Assembly: GCF_014649655.1 (NCBI RefSeq)
Contig: NZ_BMTL01000017.1
Span: 62,001 to 126,000 of the forward strand
DNA length: 64,000 bases
Direction: 5' to 3'
From: Streptomyces humidus
GTDB taxonomy: Bacteria; Actinomycetota; Actinomycetes; Streptomycetales; Streptomycetaceae
Part shown: in pieces, positions 1-8,641 of the stretch
Position numbering within the stretch: position 1 is the first letter of the stretch
Layout of the letters: every line of letters begins with the position of its first letter
The notes under the pieces: model-generated
What the model saw: only the letters and a program-made list of their open reading frames with translations
Databases searched by the model: none
Told to the model about the DNA's origin: nothing
Made by a program: the position numbers and the translations under genes

Positions 1-239
1 GGCCCGCTCGGGCCGGCTGCCGCACCGACATCAGCGGATGCCCGGCGGACCGGCGTTCCGTCCTCGGCGGCGTCTCCCGGGCGGGGCGCCGGCACCCCGC
101 CCGGGAGGGAACGGCCAGGAGACGCGGAGGCCAGGACGTCAGGACGTCTGGAGGCCAGGAGGTCGTGAAGCCGGGGGGAGGCCAGTGGGCTGTGAGGCCG
201 GGGGGAGGCCAGTGGGCTGTGAGGCCGTGAGGCACGAGC
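1..239. repeat. Intergenic stretch with a 27-bp tandem repeat
   Basis: No gene is supported here. The stretch contains two exact copies of a 27-bp unit at 171-197 and 198-224, beginning CCGGGGGGAGGCCAGTGGG, just downstream of the MFS transporter stop. Shorter AGGACGT repeats lie at 132-148. Low-complexity repeats of this kind are common between Streptomyces genes and no function is evident. Confidence 0.6.
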
Positions 240-1574
240 TCAGCGTGCGGCCACCAGCGTGTTCCGCCGTGCGGCGACCCGCGCCGCACGGGTCCCGAGC
301 GCGGTGATCGCCACGACGCCGAGCACCGCCAGGACGCCCACGCCGACCGTGCCGGACCAGCCGCTCGCGTGGAAGGCCGTCGCCCCCACCGTGGAGCCGA
401 CGCTGGAGCCGACGTAGTACGAGGACTGGTAGAGGGCGGAGGCCTGGGCGCGACCGGTGGTCGCCGTCCTGCTGACCGCCGAGGACGCCACCGCGTGCCC
501 CGCGAAGAAGCCCGCCGTGATCAGGACCAGGCCCAGCAGGACCGGCGCCAGCGAGTCCGCCAGGGACAGCAGCAGCCCCGCGGCGGTGGTGCCGCCCGCC
601 AGGTACAGCGCGCCCCGGCGGCCGAGCCGGCCGACCAGGCGGCCCGCCGTCGAAGCCGACACCGTGCCCACCAGGTACACCAGGAAGACGGAGCCGACGA
701 TGCCCTGCGGCAGGGAGAACGGCGCCTCCGTCAGCCGGTAGCCGATGACGGTGTACACGCCGCCGAAGACGGTCATGAACAGCGCGCCGATCGCGTACAG
801 CCGGCGCAGCAGCGGGTCGGCCAGGTGGTCGCGGACGGTACGGGCCAGGACGCGGGGGGCCAGGGAGCCCGCCCTGAAGTGCTTCGGCGCCGGGAGCAGC
901 AGCCGGAAGGCGATCGCGCAGGCCACCGCCAGCGCGCCGATCACCCCGACCGCGATCCGCCAGCCCCACTCCTGGGCGACCCAGCCGGTGATGACCCGGC
1001 CGCTCATCCCGCCGACGCTGTTGCCCGCCACGAACAGGCCGATGGCGGTGACGAGCGCCTTCGGCCGGACCTCCTCCGCGAGATAGGCGGTCGCCGAGGC
1101 CGGGAGCCCGGCCAGTGCGGCGCCCTGGACCGCCCGCAGCGCGACCAGCGCGCCCAGGGAAGGGGCGAAGGGCACCAGCACGCCCACGGCCACCGCGACC
1201 GCGAGCGAGGCGGTCATCACCGTGCGGCGGCCGTAGCGCTCCGACAGGGCGCTCATCGGCAGCACGAACAGGGCCAGGCCGCCGGTCGCCGCCGCCACCG
1301 TCCAGCTCGCCTGGCTCGCCGGCACCCCGAAGTCGCCGGAGATCAGCGGCAGCAGCGCCTGCGTGGAGTACAGCAGGGCGAACGTCGCGACCCCGGCGAG
1401 GAAGAGGGCGAAGCTCATCCGGCGGTAGCCGGGGCCGCCGGGGGCCATGCGGGAATCCGCGCGGGAGCCGGCGGCGGGGGAGCCGGTGGAGGTGGAGGCT
1501 GCGGCGGGGGAGGCGGCGGGGGCGGACGAGACGGCGCCCACGGTCGTGGACGCCCCGGTACTGGCGGGAGACAT
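240..1574 (-). CDS. MFS transporter (12-TM exporter family)
   Basis: A 444-residue major facilitator superfamily protein. After a roughly 50-residue Ala/Ser/Thr-rich cytoplasmic leader there are about twelve hydrophobic segments. The MFS loop motif is visible as SERYGRRTVM between helices 2 and 3, and GRLVGRLGRRG marks the second half. The family uses the proton gradient to move small molecules across the cytoplasmic membrane, and this subgroup resembles YnfM/AraJ-type exporters. It is divergent from a LysR regulator, the usual arrangement for an efflux gene controlled by its neighbour. The substrate cannot be told. The long low-complexity leader may mean translation really starts at one of the internal Met codons near residues 43-52. 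Confidence 0.85.
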   Translation of the reverse strand: MSPASTGASTTVGAVSSAPAASPAAASTSTGSPAAGSRADSRMAPGGPGYRRMSFALFLAGVATFALLYSTQALLPLISGDFGVPASQASWTVAAATGGLALFVLPMSALSERYGRRTVMTASLAVAVAVGVLVPFAPSLGALVALRAVQGAALAGLPASATAYLAEEVRPKALVTAIGLFVAGNSVGGMSGRVITGWVAQEWGWRIAVGVIGALAVACAIAFRLLLPAPKHFRAGSLAPRVLARTVRDHLADPLLRRLYAIGALFMTVFGGVYTVIGYRLTEAPFSLPQGIVGSVFLVYLVGTVSASTAGRLVGRLGRRGALYLAGGTTAAGLLLSLADSLAPVLLGLVLITAGFFAGHAVASSAVSRTATTGRAQASALYQSSYYVGSSVGSTVGATAFHASGWSGTVGVGVLAVLGVVAITALGTRAARVAARRNTLVAAR

Positions 1575-1602
1575 GCCTCGAAGCTACGTACGCCCCCGCT
1601 CA

Positions 1603-1619
1603 TCCGTCCAATGCACGGA
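1603..1619. promoter_or_regulatory. Candidate LysR operator in divergent promoter
   Basis: The arms TCCGT and ACGGA are separated by 7 nt, an inverted repeat in the short region between the MFS transporter and the LysR gene. LysR proteins usually bind a partly symmetric site in such a divergent gap. The repeat is short and could be chance. Confidence 0.3.
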
Positions 1620-1703
1620 ATCGTCATAATCGTTCCCATGGCGCATCAGCAGAGGTCAAAGGCTCGACTGTCACCGTCCGGTGACACAGAAGACACGACG
1701 GAC

Positions 1704-2600
1704 ATGTCGACGCTGCTGGCCCCCCGGCTTGCGTACTTCGCCGGGGTGGCCCGCACCGAGCACGTCACACGCGCCGCCCAGGAGATGAACGTCCCCCAGT
1801 CGACGCTCTCGCGGGCCGTGGTCCGCCTGGAGCAGGACCTCGGCGTCGACCTGTTCGCCCGCCGCGGCCGGACGGTCTCCCTCACCCCTGCGGGACGCAC
1901 CTTCCTCGCCTCCGTCGAGCGGGCCCTCGCCGAGGTCGAGCGAGCCGCCGACGAGGTGCGGGCCGACGCCGACACGGCCACCGGCAAGGTCGCGTTCGGC
2001 TTCCTGCACACGATGGGCGCCGAGACCGTCCCGGGCCTGATCCACGCCTTCCGCGCGGACCACCCGCGCGTGCGCTTCAGCCTCGTCCAGAACTACGGCG
2101 AGGCGATGATCGAGGGGCTGCGGGCGGGCGAGCTGGACCTCTGCCTGACCTCCCCGGTCCCGGACGCCCCCGACCTGGTCGCCCGCCGGCTCGACGAGCA
2201 GAAGCTGCGCCTGGTCGTCCCGGCCGACCACCGCCTCGCCGCCCGCAGGAGGGTCCGCCTGGCCGAGGCCGCGGAAGAGAGCTTCGTGACCCTGGAGCCC
2301 GGCTACGGTCTGCGCCGCATCACCGACGACCTGTGCAAGGAGGCCGGCTTCCGCCCCCGGGTCGCCTTCGAGGGCGAGGAGGCCGAGACGCTGCGGGGGC
2401 TGGTGGCGGCCGGTCTGGGGGTGGCGCTGCTGCCGCCGCCCGCGGTGGCCCGCCCGGGGGTCGTGGAACTGACCGTGACCGCCCCCCGCGCCGTCCGCGA
2501 GATCGGCGTCGCCTGGCTGGACGGCCACCCGGACACACCGCCGGTGGCGGCGTTCAAGAAGTTCCTGCTGTCGAGGAGGGGCAGCCTGCTGCCGAACTGA
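1704..2600 (+). CDS. LysR-family transcriptional regulator
   Basis: A 298-residue LysR regulator. The N-terminal winged helix-turn-helix covers about residues 5-65 (AAQEMNVPQSTLSRAVVRLE is the recognition region), followed by the periplasmic-binding-like effector domain to the end. I start it at the ATG at 1704, which gives the usual family length. An in-frame ATG at 1638 would add 22 residues with poor GC3 and no ribosome binding site. It probably controls the divergent MFS exporter and itself in response to a small ligand. The ligand is unknown. Confidence 0.88.
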   Translation: MSTLLAPRLAYFAGVARTEHVTRAAQEMNVPQSTLSRAVVRLEQDLGVDLFARRGRTVSLTPAGRTFLASVERALAEVERAADEVRADADTATGKVAFGFLHTMGAETVPGLIHAFRADHPRVRFSLVQNYGEAMIEGLRAGELDLCLTSPVPDAPDLVARRLDEQKLRLVVPADHRLAARRRVRLAEAAEESFVTLEPGYGLRRITDDLCKEAGFRPRVAFEGEEAETLRGLVAAGLGVALLPPPAVARPGVVELTVTAPRAVREIGVAWLDGHPDTPPVAAFKKFLLSRRGSLLPN

Positions 2601-2727
2601 GCGGCGCCCGCCCCGGGGGCGCGGGTCCGGATCGCCGTCCTGTTCCGCCGGGCGGTCGGACGCGAGCGGCCGCGCCGCACCCGCGCCACCCCCGTGGCGG
2701 CGCGCGTCGCCCCTCAGCCCCTCCGCC

Positions 2728-3489
2728 TCACCGGCGCCGCGACGTGCCGAACCCGACCGCCAGCGGCATCCGCAGTCCCAGCGGGGGCGGAGCCGCCAGC
2801 GCGTCCACCACCGGCCGGGACAGCGGCCGCCCGAACAGCGTGCCCATGACGAAGTCCTCGGCCAGGGCGAGGACTTCGCTCCGGTACTGGTGCAACCGGT
2901 GGCCGTCGGAGTGCACTTCGAACCGGCAGACGTCCCGGTTGGCCTTCTTCGCCCGCGCCGCGAGCCGGAACGACAGCTCCGGGTCGCACCGCCCGTCGTT
3001 CGTGCCGTGCACGATCAGCACCCGTCGCCCCGCCAGCTGCTTCACCGGTTCGGGCGGCGCGGCCACGTCCTCCTCCGGCAGCCACGGAGCGAGCGCCAGC
3101 ACCGAGGCGACGGCCTCGTGGCCGCCCGCGCGCAGCGCCGCCCGCGCGCCCATGTCGATGCCGGCCAGACACACCGGGACGTCCCCGTAGCGCCGGACCA
3201 CCTCGTCGACGGCCCAGGCGGCGTCGGCCGCCAGGTGTGCCTCGCTGCCGTTCCAGCCGCGGTAGCGGTAGTGCACGGCGTGGACGGCCAGACCCTCCTC
3301 GCGTCCGGCCCGCGCGAGCCTGCGCCCGAGGCCCCGGACAGAGGCGGCGGCCCACACGGCGGACGGCCTGCGGCTGGAGACCTCCTCGCCGCCCGGGAGC
3401 AGCAGCACCGCTCCGCTCACCGCCGTCGGCTCCGGGCCCGGCGCCCGCCCCAGCCGGACCGTCCGAACCGGCGTCACTTCCTGTCCCAT
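2728..3489 (-). CDS. Alpha/beta-hydrolase with Asp in the nucleophile elbow
   Basis: A 253-residue alpha/beta-hydrolase-fold protein resembling dienelactone-hydrolase or esterase relatives. The nucleophile elbow reads GIDMG (around residue 120), so the usual Ser is replaced by Asp. Downstream, HGTNDGRCD supplies an acid residue and HSDGHR a candidate catalytic His. Asp nucleophiles are known in haloalkane dehalogenases and epoxide hydrolases, but those have other signatures, so the reaction is open. There is no signal peptide, so it is cytoplasmic. It is transcribed divergently from add. No strong ribosome binding site precedes the ATG. Confidence 0.75.
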   Translation of the reverse strand: MGQEVTPVRTVRLGRAPGPEPTAVSGAVLLLPGGEEVSSRRPSAVWAAASVRGLGRRLARAGREEGLAVHAVHYRYRGWNGSEAHLAADAAWAVDEVVRRYGDVPVCLAGIDMGARAALRAGGHEAVASVLALAPWLPEEDVAAPPEPVKQLAGRRVLIVHGTNDGRCDPELSFRLAARAKKANRDVCRFEVHSDGHRLHQYRSEVLALAEDFVMGTLFGRPLSRPVVDALAAPPPLGLRMPLAVGFGTSRRR

Positions 3490-3573
3490 GACAGAACAGT
3501 GTCAGAAGCGCCGATGTACTCCACCCGTCCGTGCGGTCACCGTTACATATCGGCGTAGTTGTACAAGCGCCGT

Positions 3574-3585
3574 CTACGCGCGTAG
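3574..3585. promoter_or_regulatory. Palindrome CTACGCGCGTAG upstream of add
   Basis: A perfect 12-bp palindrome ending 16 bp before the add start codon. Identical copies precede deoC and the purine nucleoside phosphorylase gene. The central CG and even length are typical of LacI-type operators, but the regulator is unknown. A TTGTAC element at 3559-3564 and TAG-containing hexamers at 3583-3595 suggest that it overlaps the promoter. Confidence 0.7.
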
Positions 3586-3601
3586 GAGTTAGAGTGCGCC
3601 C

Positions 3602-4765
3602 ATGACGAGCCAGAGCATCCAGGCGGGCACCGCCCCCAGCTCGGACCAGATCCGGCGGGCACCCAAGGTTCTGCTGCACGACCACCTCGACGGCGGGCTG
3701 CGCCCCGGCACGGTCGTCGACCTCGCCCGGGACGGCGGGTACTCCCGACTGCCCGAGACCGAAGCCGACAAGCTCGGCGTCTGGTTCCGGGAGGCCGCCG
3801 ACTCCGGTTCCCTGGAACGGTACTTGGAGACGTTCTCGCACACCGTCGGCGTGATGCAGACCCGCGAGGCGCTCGTGCGCGTCGCCCGGGAGTGCGCCGA
3901 GGACCTCGCCGAGGACGGCGTCGTCTACGCCGAGGTGCGGTACGCGCCCGAGCAGCACCTCGACGAAGGGCTGAGCCTCGAAGAGGTCGTCGAGGCCGTC
4001 AACGAGGGCTTCCGCGAAGGCGAACGGACGGCCCGGCTCAACGGCCACCGCATCCGGGTCGGTGCGCTGCTCACCGCCATGCGGCACGCGGCCCGCTCCC
4101 TGGAGATCGCCGAACTCGCCAACCGCCACCGGGACCAGGGCGTCGTGGGCTTCGACATCGCCGGCGCGGAGGCGGGCTTCCCGCCCACCCGTCATCTCGA
4201 CGCCTTCGAGTACCTCAAGCGCGAGAACAACCACTTCACCATCCACGCCGGCGAGGCGTTCGGGCTGCCGTCCATCTGGCAGGCCCTGCAGTGGTGCGGC
4301 GCCGACCGGCTCGGGCACGGGGTGCGCATCATCGACGACATCGAGGTCGCTGCCGACGGGAGCGTGAAGCTCGGCCGACTCGCCTCCTACGTCCGCGACA
4401 AGCGCATCCCGCTGGAACTGTGCCCCAGCTCCAACCTCCAGACCGGCGCCGCCGCGTCCTACGCCGAGCACCCCATCGGGCTGCTGCGCCGCCTGCACTT
4501 CCGGGCCACGGTCAACACCGACAACCGTCTGATGTCCGGCACCAGCATGAGCCGGGAATTCGAGCACCTGGTCGACGCGTTCGGCTACACGCTCGACGAC
4601 ATGCAGTGGTTCTCCGTCAATGCTATGAAGTCAGCATTCATTCCTTTCGATGAACGACTGGCCATGATCAATGACGTGATCAAGCCCGGATACGCCGAAC
4701 TCAAGTCCGAATGGCTTTTCCAGCAGACCGCCTCCACCAGCGGTTCCATGACGGCGGAGGACTGA
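3602..4765 (+). CDS. add: Adenosine deaminase
   Basis: A 387-residue enzyme converting (deoxy)adenosine to (deoxy)inosine in the cytoplasm, the entry step of purine nucleoside salvage. Family signatures are the N-terminal metal-binding HDHLDGG, HAGEAFG around residue 217 (His plus catalytic Glu), GADRLGHGVRI, and NTDNRLMSG near residue 303, the last metal ligand and catalytic Asp region. In most adenosine deaminases the last motif is TDDP; here it is TDNR, as I remember for actinobacterial enzymes. The inosine formed is the substrate of the purine nucleoside phosphorylase at 19980-20804, which has the same palindrome upstream. The last 150 bp are less GC-biased than the rest. Confidence 0.95.
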   Translation: MTSQSIQAGTAPSSDQIRRAPKVLLHDHLDGGLRPGTVVDLARDGGYSRLPETEADKLGVWFREAADSGSLERYLETFSHTVGVMQTREALVRVARECAEDLAEDGVVYAEVRYAPEQHLDEGLSLEEVVEAVNEGFREGERTARLNGHRIRVGALLTAMRHAARSLEIAELANRHRDQGVVGFDIAGAEAGFPPTRHLDAFEYLKRENNHFTIHAGEAFGLPSIWQALQWCGADRLGHGVRIIDDIEVAADGSVKLGRLASYVRDKRIPLELCPSSNLQTGAAASYAEHPIGLLRRLHFRATVNTDNRLMSGTSMSREFEHLVDAFGYTLDDMQWFSVNAMKSAFIPFDERLAMINDVIKPGYAELKSEWLFQQTASTSGSMTAED

Positions 4766-4904
4766 TAACCGGTTTTTTCCAGGCGCGCGACACGGGCGGG
4801 CGTTCACCATCCGTCCGCATTTCGATGTTTGCCGCCGACCCCTCCGCGTGTTTACGGTCGAGAACCGCTCAGTTCCCCGTATCCCATTCGAGGACGCATT
4901 CATC

Positions 4905-5258
4905 ATGAAGCAGTCTGCTGCCAAGACCCTCGGTGTCGCCGCTCTCGGCGCCGCCTTCGCCGCCGTCGGTGCGGGAGCCGCGAACGCGGCCCCCGCGGTC
5001 CCGGACGCCGCCCAGGCCCTGGACGGCGTCACCAGGACGCTGCCGGCGGAGAACGTGGCCCAGGCGCTGCCCGGCGCCGGACAGGCGCTGACGCAGGCGC
5101 AGCCGGCGCTCGCCGCGGGCCTGACCGCCGCCCGCCCGGCCGCCGAGAAACTGCTCACCGCGGGTCCCACCGCGCCCGTCGCCGGTCTGCTCGGCGGACT
5201 GCCGCTGCAGGGCCTGCCCACGCACGGCCTGCCGGTCAACGGCATCCCGCTGGGCTGA
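4905..5258 (+). CDS. Small secreted Ala/Gly/Pro-rich protein
   Basis: A 117-residue protein with a clear Sec signal peptide (MKQSAAKTLGVAALG, cleavage probably after the ANAA near residue 28). The mature chain is Ala-, Leu- and Pro-rich and ends in a PLQGLPTHGLPVNGIPLG-type tail. I know no enzymatic family. Similar short exported proteins occur throughout Streptomyces. A related composition is seen in the protein at 11722-12126. The start is the ATG with AGGAC upstream. A strong hairpin terminator follows. Confidence 0.75.
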   Translation: MKQSAAKTLGVAALGAAFAAVGAGAANAAPAVPDAAQALDGVTRTLPAENVAQALPGAGQALTQAQPALAAGLTAARPAAEKLLTAGPTAPVAGLLGGLPLQGLPTHGLPVNGIPLG

Positions 5259-5280
5259 GCGGCTGCCTCTCCACGCAACG

Positions 5281-5325
5281 CGCCGTCGGGGCGCATCCGG
5301 TCGTCCCGGGTGCGCCCCGACGGCG
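5281..5325. terminator. Bidirectional hairpin terminator
   Basis: A perfect 15-bp stem (CGCCGTCGGGGCGCA at 5281-5295 pairing with 5311-5325) and a 15-nt loop, between the convergent secreted-protein and PspC genes. There is no T-tract, as is usual for Streptomyces terminators. Confidence 0.8.
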
Positions 5326-5342
5326 TGGAGACCGAACGGCCG

Positions 5343-5546
5343 TCACCAGGCCGTGCGGGCCGCCTTGTCCTCCGACGGGAGCAGCACCCACAGCGCTATG
5401 TAGAGCAGGAACTGCGGGCCGGGCAGCAGGCAGGAGAGCAGGAAGATCACGCGCATCGTGGTGGCGGAGGTGCCGAAGCGCCGGGCCAGCGCGGCGCACA
5501 CTCCGCCGATCATGCGGCCGTTGGTGGGGCGGGCGAGGCTGGACAT
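5343..5546 (-). CDS. PspC-domain small membrane protein
   Basis: A 67-residue protein made almost entirely of a PspC domain: RMIGGVCAALARRFG, then a hydrophobic helix and a second membrane segment ending LYIALWVLLP. PspC proteins belong to the phage-shock envelope-stress response in enterobacteria, and stand-alone copies are common in actinobacteria. The ATG at 5546 is chosen because GAAGGAG lies just upstream. A longer reading would add 29 residues of poor coding character. No psp partners are nearby. Confidence 0.85.
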   Translation of the reverse strand: MSSLARPTNGRMIGGVCAALARRFGTSATTMRVIFLLSCLLPGPQFLLYIALWVLLPSEDKAARTAW

Positions 5547-5675
5547 CTGCGGCTCCTTCGTGAGCGATGAGGGCCCCACCCGCTCGAGTGAGTCGAGAGT
5601 GGGGGACGGAGGCGGCCTCTGCGGCTGCTCCATCTGACGTCAACGCTACGGTGACGAAGGGTGCGAAGCGTCGCT

Positions 5676-6227
5676 CTACGGGGCGATACCGACCCTGGGA
5701 ATCCTCGGGGTCCGACCCTGAGCCGCGTCCTCCTGGCGGACCGGGGCGGGCGTCCCGTGCTCGTCCCTGCGGCGCAGCCACGCGCGCGCCGCCGGCACCG
5801 CCGCGACATGCGCGAGGGCCACGCCCACGGTGTTCAGCAGCATCGAGTCCACGTCCACGACCTGACCGGGCACCCCGGTCTGCAGCAGTTCGATCCCCAG
5901 CGACAGCATCGCGCCCGCCGTGACCGTGCGGACCAGGGAGGCGAGCGGCGAGACCCGGACCCTGCCGTGCACCAGCGGCAGCAGGACGCCCAGCGGGGCC
6001 AGCAGCCCCAGCCCCGCGCCGATCCGCCGGGCCGCCTCGGGCCAGCCCAGCCGCAGGTCGGCGCGGATCCCGTCGAACGGATGCAGATTGGCCGGCAGCA
6101 CCCAGGGGACGTCCAGCGGGCGCAGCGTGACCCAGGCCACGAACACGAGGTGCACGGCCAGGAGGACAATCCCGGTCGCGCGGATGCGGATCGCGGCGCT
6201 GCCGCCGATGGAGCCTTGACGCTGCAC
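5676..6227 (-). CDS. VanZ-family membrane protein
   Basis: About 183 residues with four hydrophobic segments. The VanZ-like core is visible: VAWVTLRPLDVPW, NLHPFDGI, and the signature around GIELLQTGVPGQVVDVDSML in the second half. VanZ of enterococci gives low-level teicoplanin resistance, but most actinobacterial homologues have no assigned role. The reading frame is open further upstream. I start at the GTG at 6227, preceded by a G-rich stretch, because the extra 56 residues look non-coding. A TTG three codons earlier is also possible. Confidence 0.72.
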   Translation of the reverse strand: MQRQGSIGGSAAIRIRATGIVLLAVHLVFVAWVTLRPLDVPWVLPANLHPFDGIRADLRLGWPEAARRIGAGLGLLAPLGVLLPLVHGRVRVSPLASLVRTVTAGAMLSLGIELLQTGVPGQVVDVDSMLLNTVGVALAHVAAVPAARAWLRRRDEHGTPAPVRQEDAAQGRTPRIPRVGIAP

Positions 6228-6404
6228 GCCCCCCAAGACGCGCCCCCCGGCACGATCGGTTCCGGACCGCCTCCCACCACCGGCGCGCAGTCCCCGCCCC
6301 GCCGCTCCCCGGCAGACGGTGACCTGCGACGACGGCGGCCGCGGACCCGCGCATGAGGCGTCCGCCACATCCGCCGCCCCGCACCGGCCGCCCACCGGGG
6401 CGGC

Positions 6405-7040
6405 TCAGCCGTCGGTGGCGACCGGCGTCGACGGGGGCTCGGTGCTGCCCGGGCGGGAGCGGACCTCGTCGGTGCAGGCGTAGCGACGCACCGGAGTGGA
6501 GCCGGGGCCGCCCAGGACCACCGAGCCGTCTCCCTCCGCGGCCGCCGAGTCGGAGAACGTGCAGACCAGCTGGGCGAGGGCGTACGAGGTCAGGTTCCCG
6601 GGCGGGGTGCTCAGCCGCAGCGTGTCGTCCGGGTCCCGGGGGCCCGGCCCGTGCACCGACATCCCGCCGCGCACGTCCGTCGTGTACCCGGCCTCCTTCT
6701 CGGCCGTCGACGGCGACTCGGCCAGCTCGTCCAGCAGGCCCTGCGCGACCAGCGCGCGCCGCGCGGAGTCCGCCGCGCCGTCCGGCACGCGCACCGAGCG
6801 GTCCACGGCCACCAGCGACGAACCGCACAGCAGGAACACCTGCACCGGCACACCCGCGCGCGCGGACTGCGTCGTGACGTCCGGCTCCGCGAGCGAGCAG
6901 CGCACCCGGGAGGGCGCGGGCCCGAAGTCGGTCGGCACCTCGGTGGCCCGGATGCCGCAGCCGGCGAGCAGCGTGGCCGCCAGGCCGGTCAGCGCGGGCG
7001 CGGCGAACCGCCGTCGTACGGTCGTCCGGCTCGTGGTCAC
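6405..7040 (-). CDS. AfsQ-associated lipoprotein
   Basis: A 211-residue exported lipoprotein with a lipobox LLAGC (lipidated Cys at residue 28). The mature domain has several Cys residues (LLCGSS, LVCTFSD, YACTDE) and no enzyme motif. Its ATG overlaps the stop of afsQ2 by 4 bp, so it is translationally coupled to the sensor kinase. A membrane-anchored extracytoplasmic protein in this position is a plausible accessory to ligand sensing by AfsQ2, which is inference. The same order is what I recall from S. coelicolor. Confidence 0.85.
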   Translation of the reverse strand: MTTSRTTVRRRFAAPALTGLAATLLAGCGIRATEVPTDFGPAPSRVRCSLAEPDVTTQSARAGVPVQVFLLCGSSLVAVDRSVRVPDGAADSARRALVAQGLLDELAESPSTAEKEAGYTTDVRGGMSVHGPGPRDPDDTLRLSTPPGNLTSYALAQLVCTFSDSAAAEGDGSVVLGGPGSTPVRRYACTDEVRSRPGSTEPPSTPVATDG

Positions 7041-8641
7041 GTCGCGTCCCCCTTGTCCGGCACGGCCCGCACGCCCTGCTCGCCCGCCTCGCGGCCCCCG
7101 CCGTCGTCGCCCTCGTGTTCCGTCCGCTCCGAGACGCCCCGGGGCAGCCGCAGCGTGAACACCGCGCCGCCCTCCGGGGAGTTGACGGCGGTGATCTCGC
7201 CGCCGTGGATGTGGGCGTTCTCCAGGGCGATGGACAGACCGAGTCCGCTGCCCTCGGAGCGCGGCCGGGAGGCGCTCGCCTTGTAGAACCGGTCGAAGAC
7301 GTGGGGCAGCACGTCCTCGGGGATGCCGGGCCCGTGGTCGCGCACCGAGATCACCACCGAGTCGTCCGCCGTCGACACCGACACCCGCACCGGCGATCCG
7401 CCGTGCTTGAGCGCGTTGCCGATGAGGTTGGCGAGGATGACGTCCAGACGGCGCGGATCGAGCAGGGCGTGAATGCCGCGCTCGGCGTCCAGGTCGACGG
7501 CGTCCAGCCAGGCGCGCGCGTCGATGCAGGCGGTGATCTGGTCGGCGACGTCGACGTCGTCCAGGACCAGCCGGGCCGTTCCCGCGTCGAAGCGGGTGAC
7601 CTCCATCAGGTTCTCGACGAGGTTGTTCAGCCGCCGTGTCTCGCTGACCACCAGCCGCACGGCGGGCTCGATCATCGGGTCGATGCTTCCCGACTCGGCG
7701 TCCAGCTCCTCCTCCAGCACCTCCGCGACGGTGGTGATGGCGGTCAGCGGCGTCCGCAGCTCGTGCGACATGTCGGCGACGAACCGGCGCGAGGCCTCGT
7801 CACGGGCGGCCATGTCGTCGACCCGCTTCTCCAGCGCCTCCGCCGTGCGGTTGAACGTGCGCGACAGATCTGCCAGTTCGTCCGTCCCGGAGACCCGCAG
7901 CCGGGTGTCCAGCCGGCCCTCGCCGAGCCGGCGCGCCGCGACGCCCAGCCGGTGCACCGGCTTCAGGACGGTCGTGGCGGCGGCCTGCGCGAGCAGCGCG
8001 GCCCCGACCAGGGCCAGTCCGGTGGCGATCCCCAGCGACCAGGCCAGCGAGTTGAGGTCCTTGGCCTCCGGCTCCAGCGACTTGCGCATGTACCCGGTCG
8101 GGCCGCCCCCGATCACCTTCGTCCCGGCCACCAGATACGGCGTCCCGTGGTCCACGACCCGCTGCCAGTACAGGTGGTACGGGGATCTGTTGCCGCCGCC
8201 GACGTCCTGCTGCCTGTTGACCGCCGTGCGCAGCGACTCGGGCACGTCCTCCAGCGAGAACCCGTTCAGCCCGCCCGAGTTGCCGTACACGGTCTGGCCG
8301 CTGCCGTCCGCGGCCACCAGCAGCACGCTGAAGCGCTGGCTGCTGTTGGCCATCTGCCCGGCGGTGTGCTGCAGTTCGTCCTGCGAGGGATGCTCCGGCA
8401 GCGAACCGGCCCGGTTCTGCATCTCCTGCTCGAAGTCCCGCAGCACCGAGCCCTGGGTGCGGGTCAGCACGGCCTCGCGGTTGAGCCAGTACGCGATGCC
8501 GGACGCGGACACGGCGGCGGTCAGCGCCACCGCGCCGAACACCACGACGAGCCGCAGCCGCAGGCTGGTCAGACGCAGACGTGACACTCTTCCCCAGCGC
8601 GCCGCGGACCAGCGGCGCAGCCCCCCTTGCCCCTGGGTCAC
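7037..8641 (-). CDS. afsQ2: Sensor histidine kinase AfsQ2
   Basis: A 534-residue membrane kinase. A first transmembrane helix near residues 30-50 is followed by an extracytoplasmic sensor region of about 150 residues, a second helix near 205-225, a HAMP domain, and a HisKA box FVADMSHELRTPLTA with the phospho-accepting His near residue 295. The ATPase domain has an N box (NLIGNALKHGG), a G1 box (DHGPGIP) and a G2 box (GSGLGLSIA). It phosphorylates AfsQ1. The GTG start overlaps the afsQ1 stop (GTGA). AfsQ1/Q2 is a known Streptomyces system influencing antibiotic production and nitrogen or glutamate responses. Confidence 0.92.
   Translation of the reverse strand: MTQGQGGLRRWSAARWGRVSRLRLTSLRLRLVVVFGAVALTAAVSASGIAYWLNREAVLTRTQGSVLRDFEQEMQNRAGSLPEHPSQDELQHTAGQMANSSQRFSVLLVAADGSGQTVYGNSGGLNGFSLEDVPESLRTAVNRQQDVGGGNRSPYHLYWQRVVDHGTPYLVAGTKVIGGGPTGYMRKSLEPEAKDLNSLAWSLGIATGLALVGAALLAQAAATTVLKPVHRLGVAARRLGEGRLDTRLRVSGTDELADLSRTFNRTAEALEKRVDDMAARDEASRRFVADMSHELRTPLTAITTVAEVLEEELDAESGSIDPMIEPAVRLVVSETRRLNNLVENLMEVTRFDAGTARLVLDDVDVADQITACIDARAWLDAVDLDAERGIHALLDPRRLDVILANLIGNALKHGGSPVRVSVSTADDSVVISVRDHGPGIPEDVLPHVFDRFYKASASRPRSEGSGLGLSIALENAHIHGGEITAVNSPEGGAVFTLRLPRGVSERTEHEGDDGGGREAGEQGVRAVPDKGDAT

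Noticed and set aside
369..1703. A very long upstream extension of the LysR frame
   Set aside because: It lies antisense to the MFS transporter and encodes low-complexity Arg/Gly sequence; the LysR domain begins only at about 1704.
6228..6395. N-terminal extension of the VanZ protein
   Set aside because: It adds Gly/Arg/Cys-rich sequence with no membrane segment and no start signal; homologous length fits the GTG at 6227.
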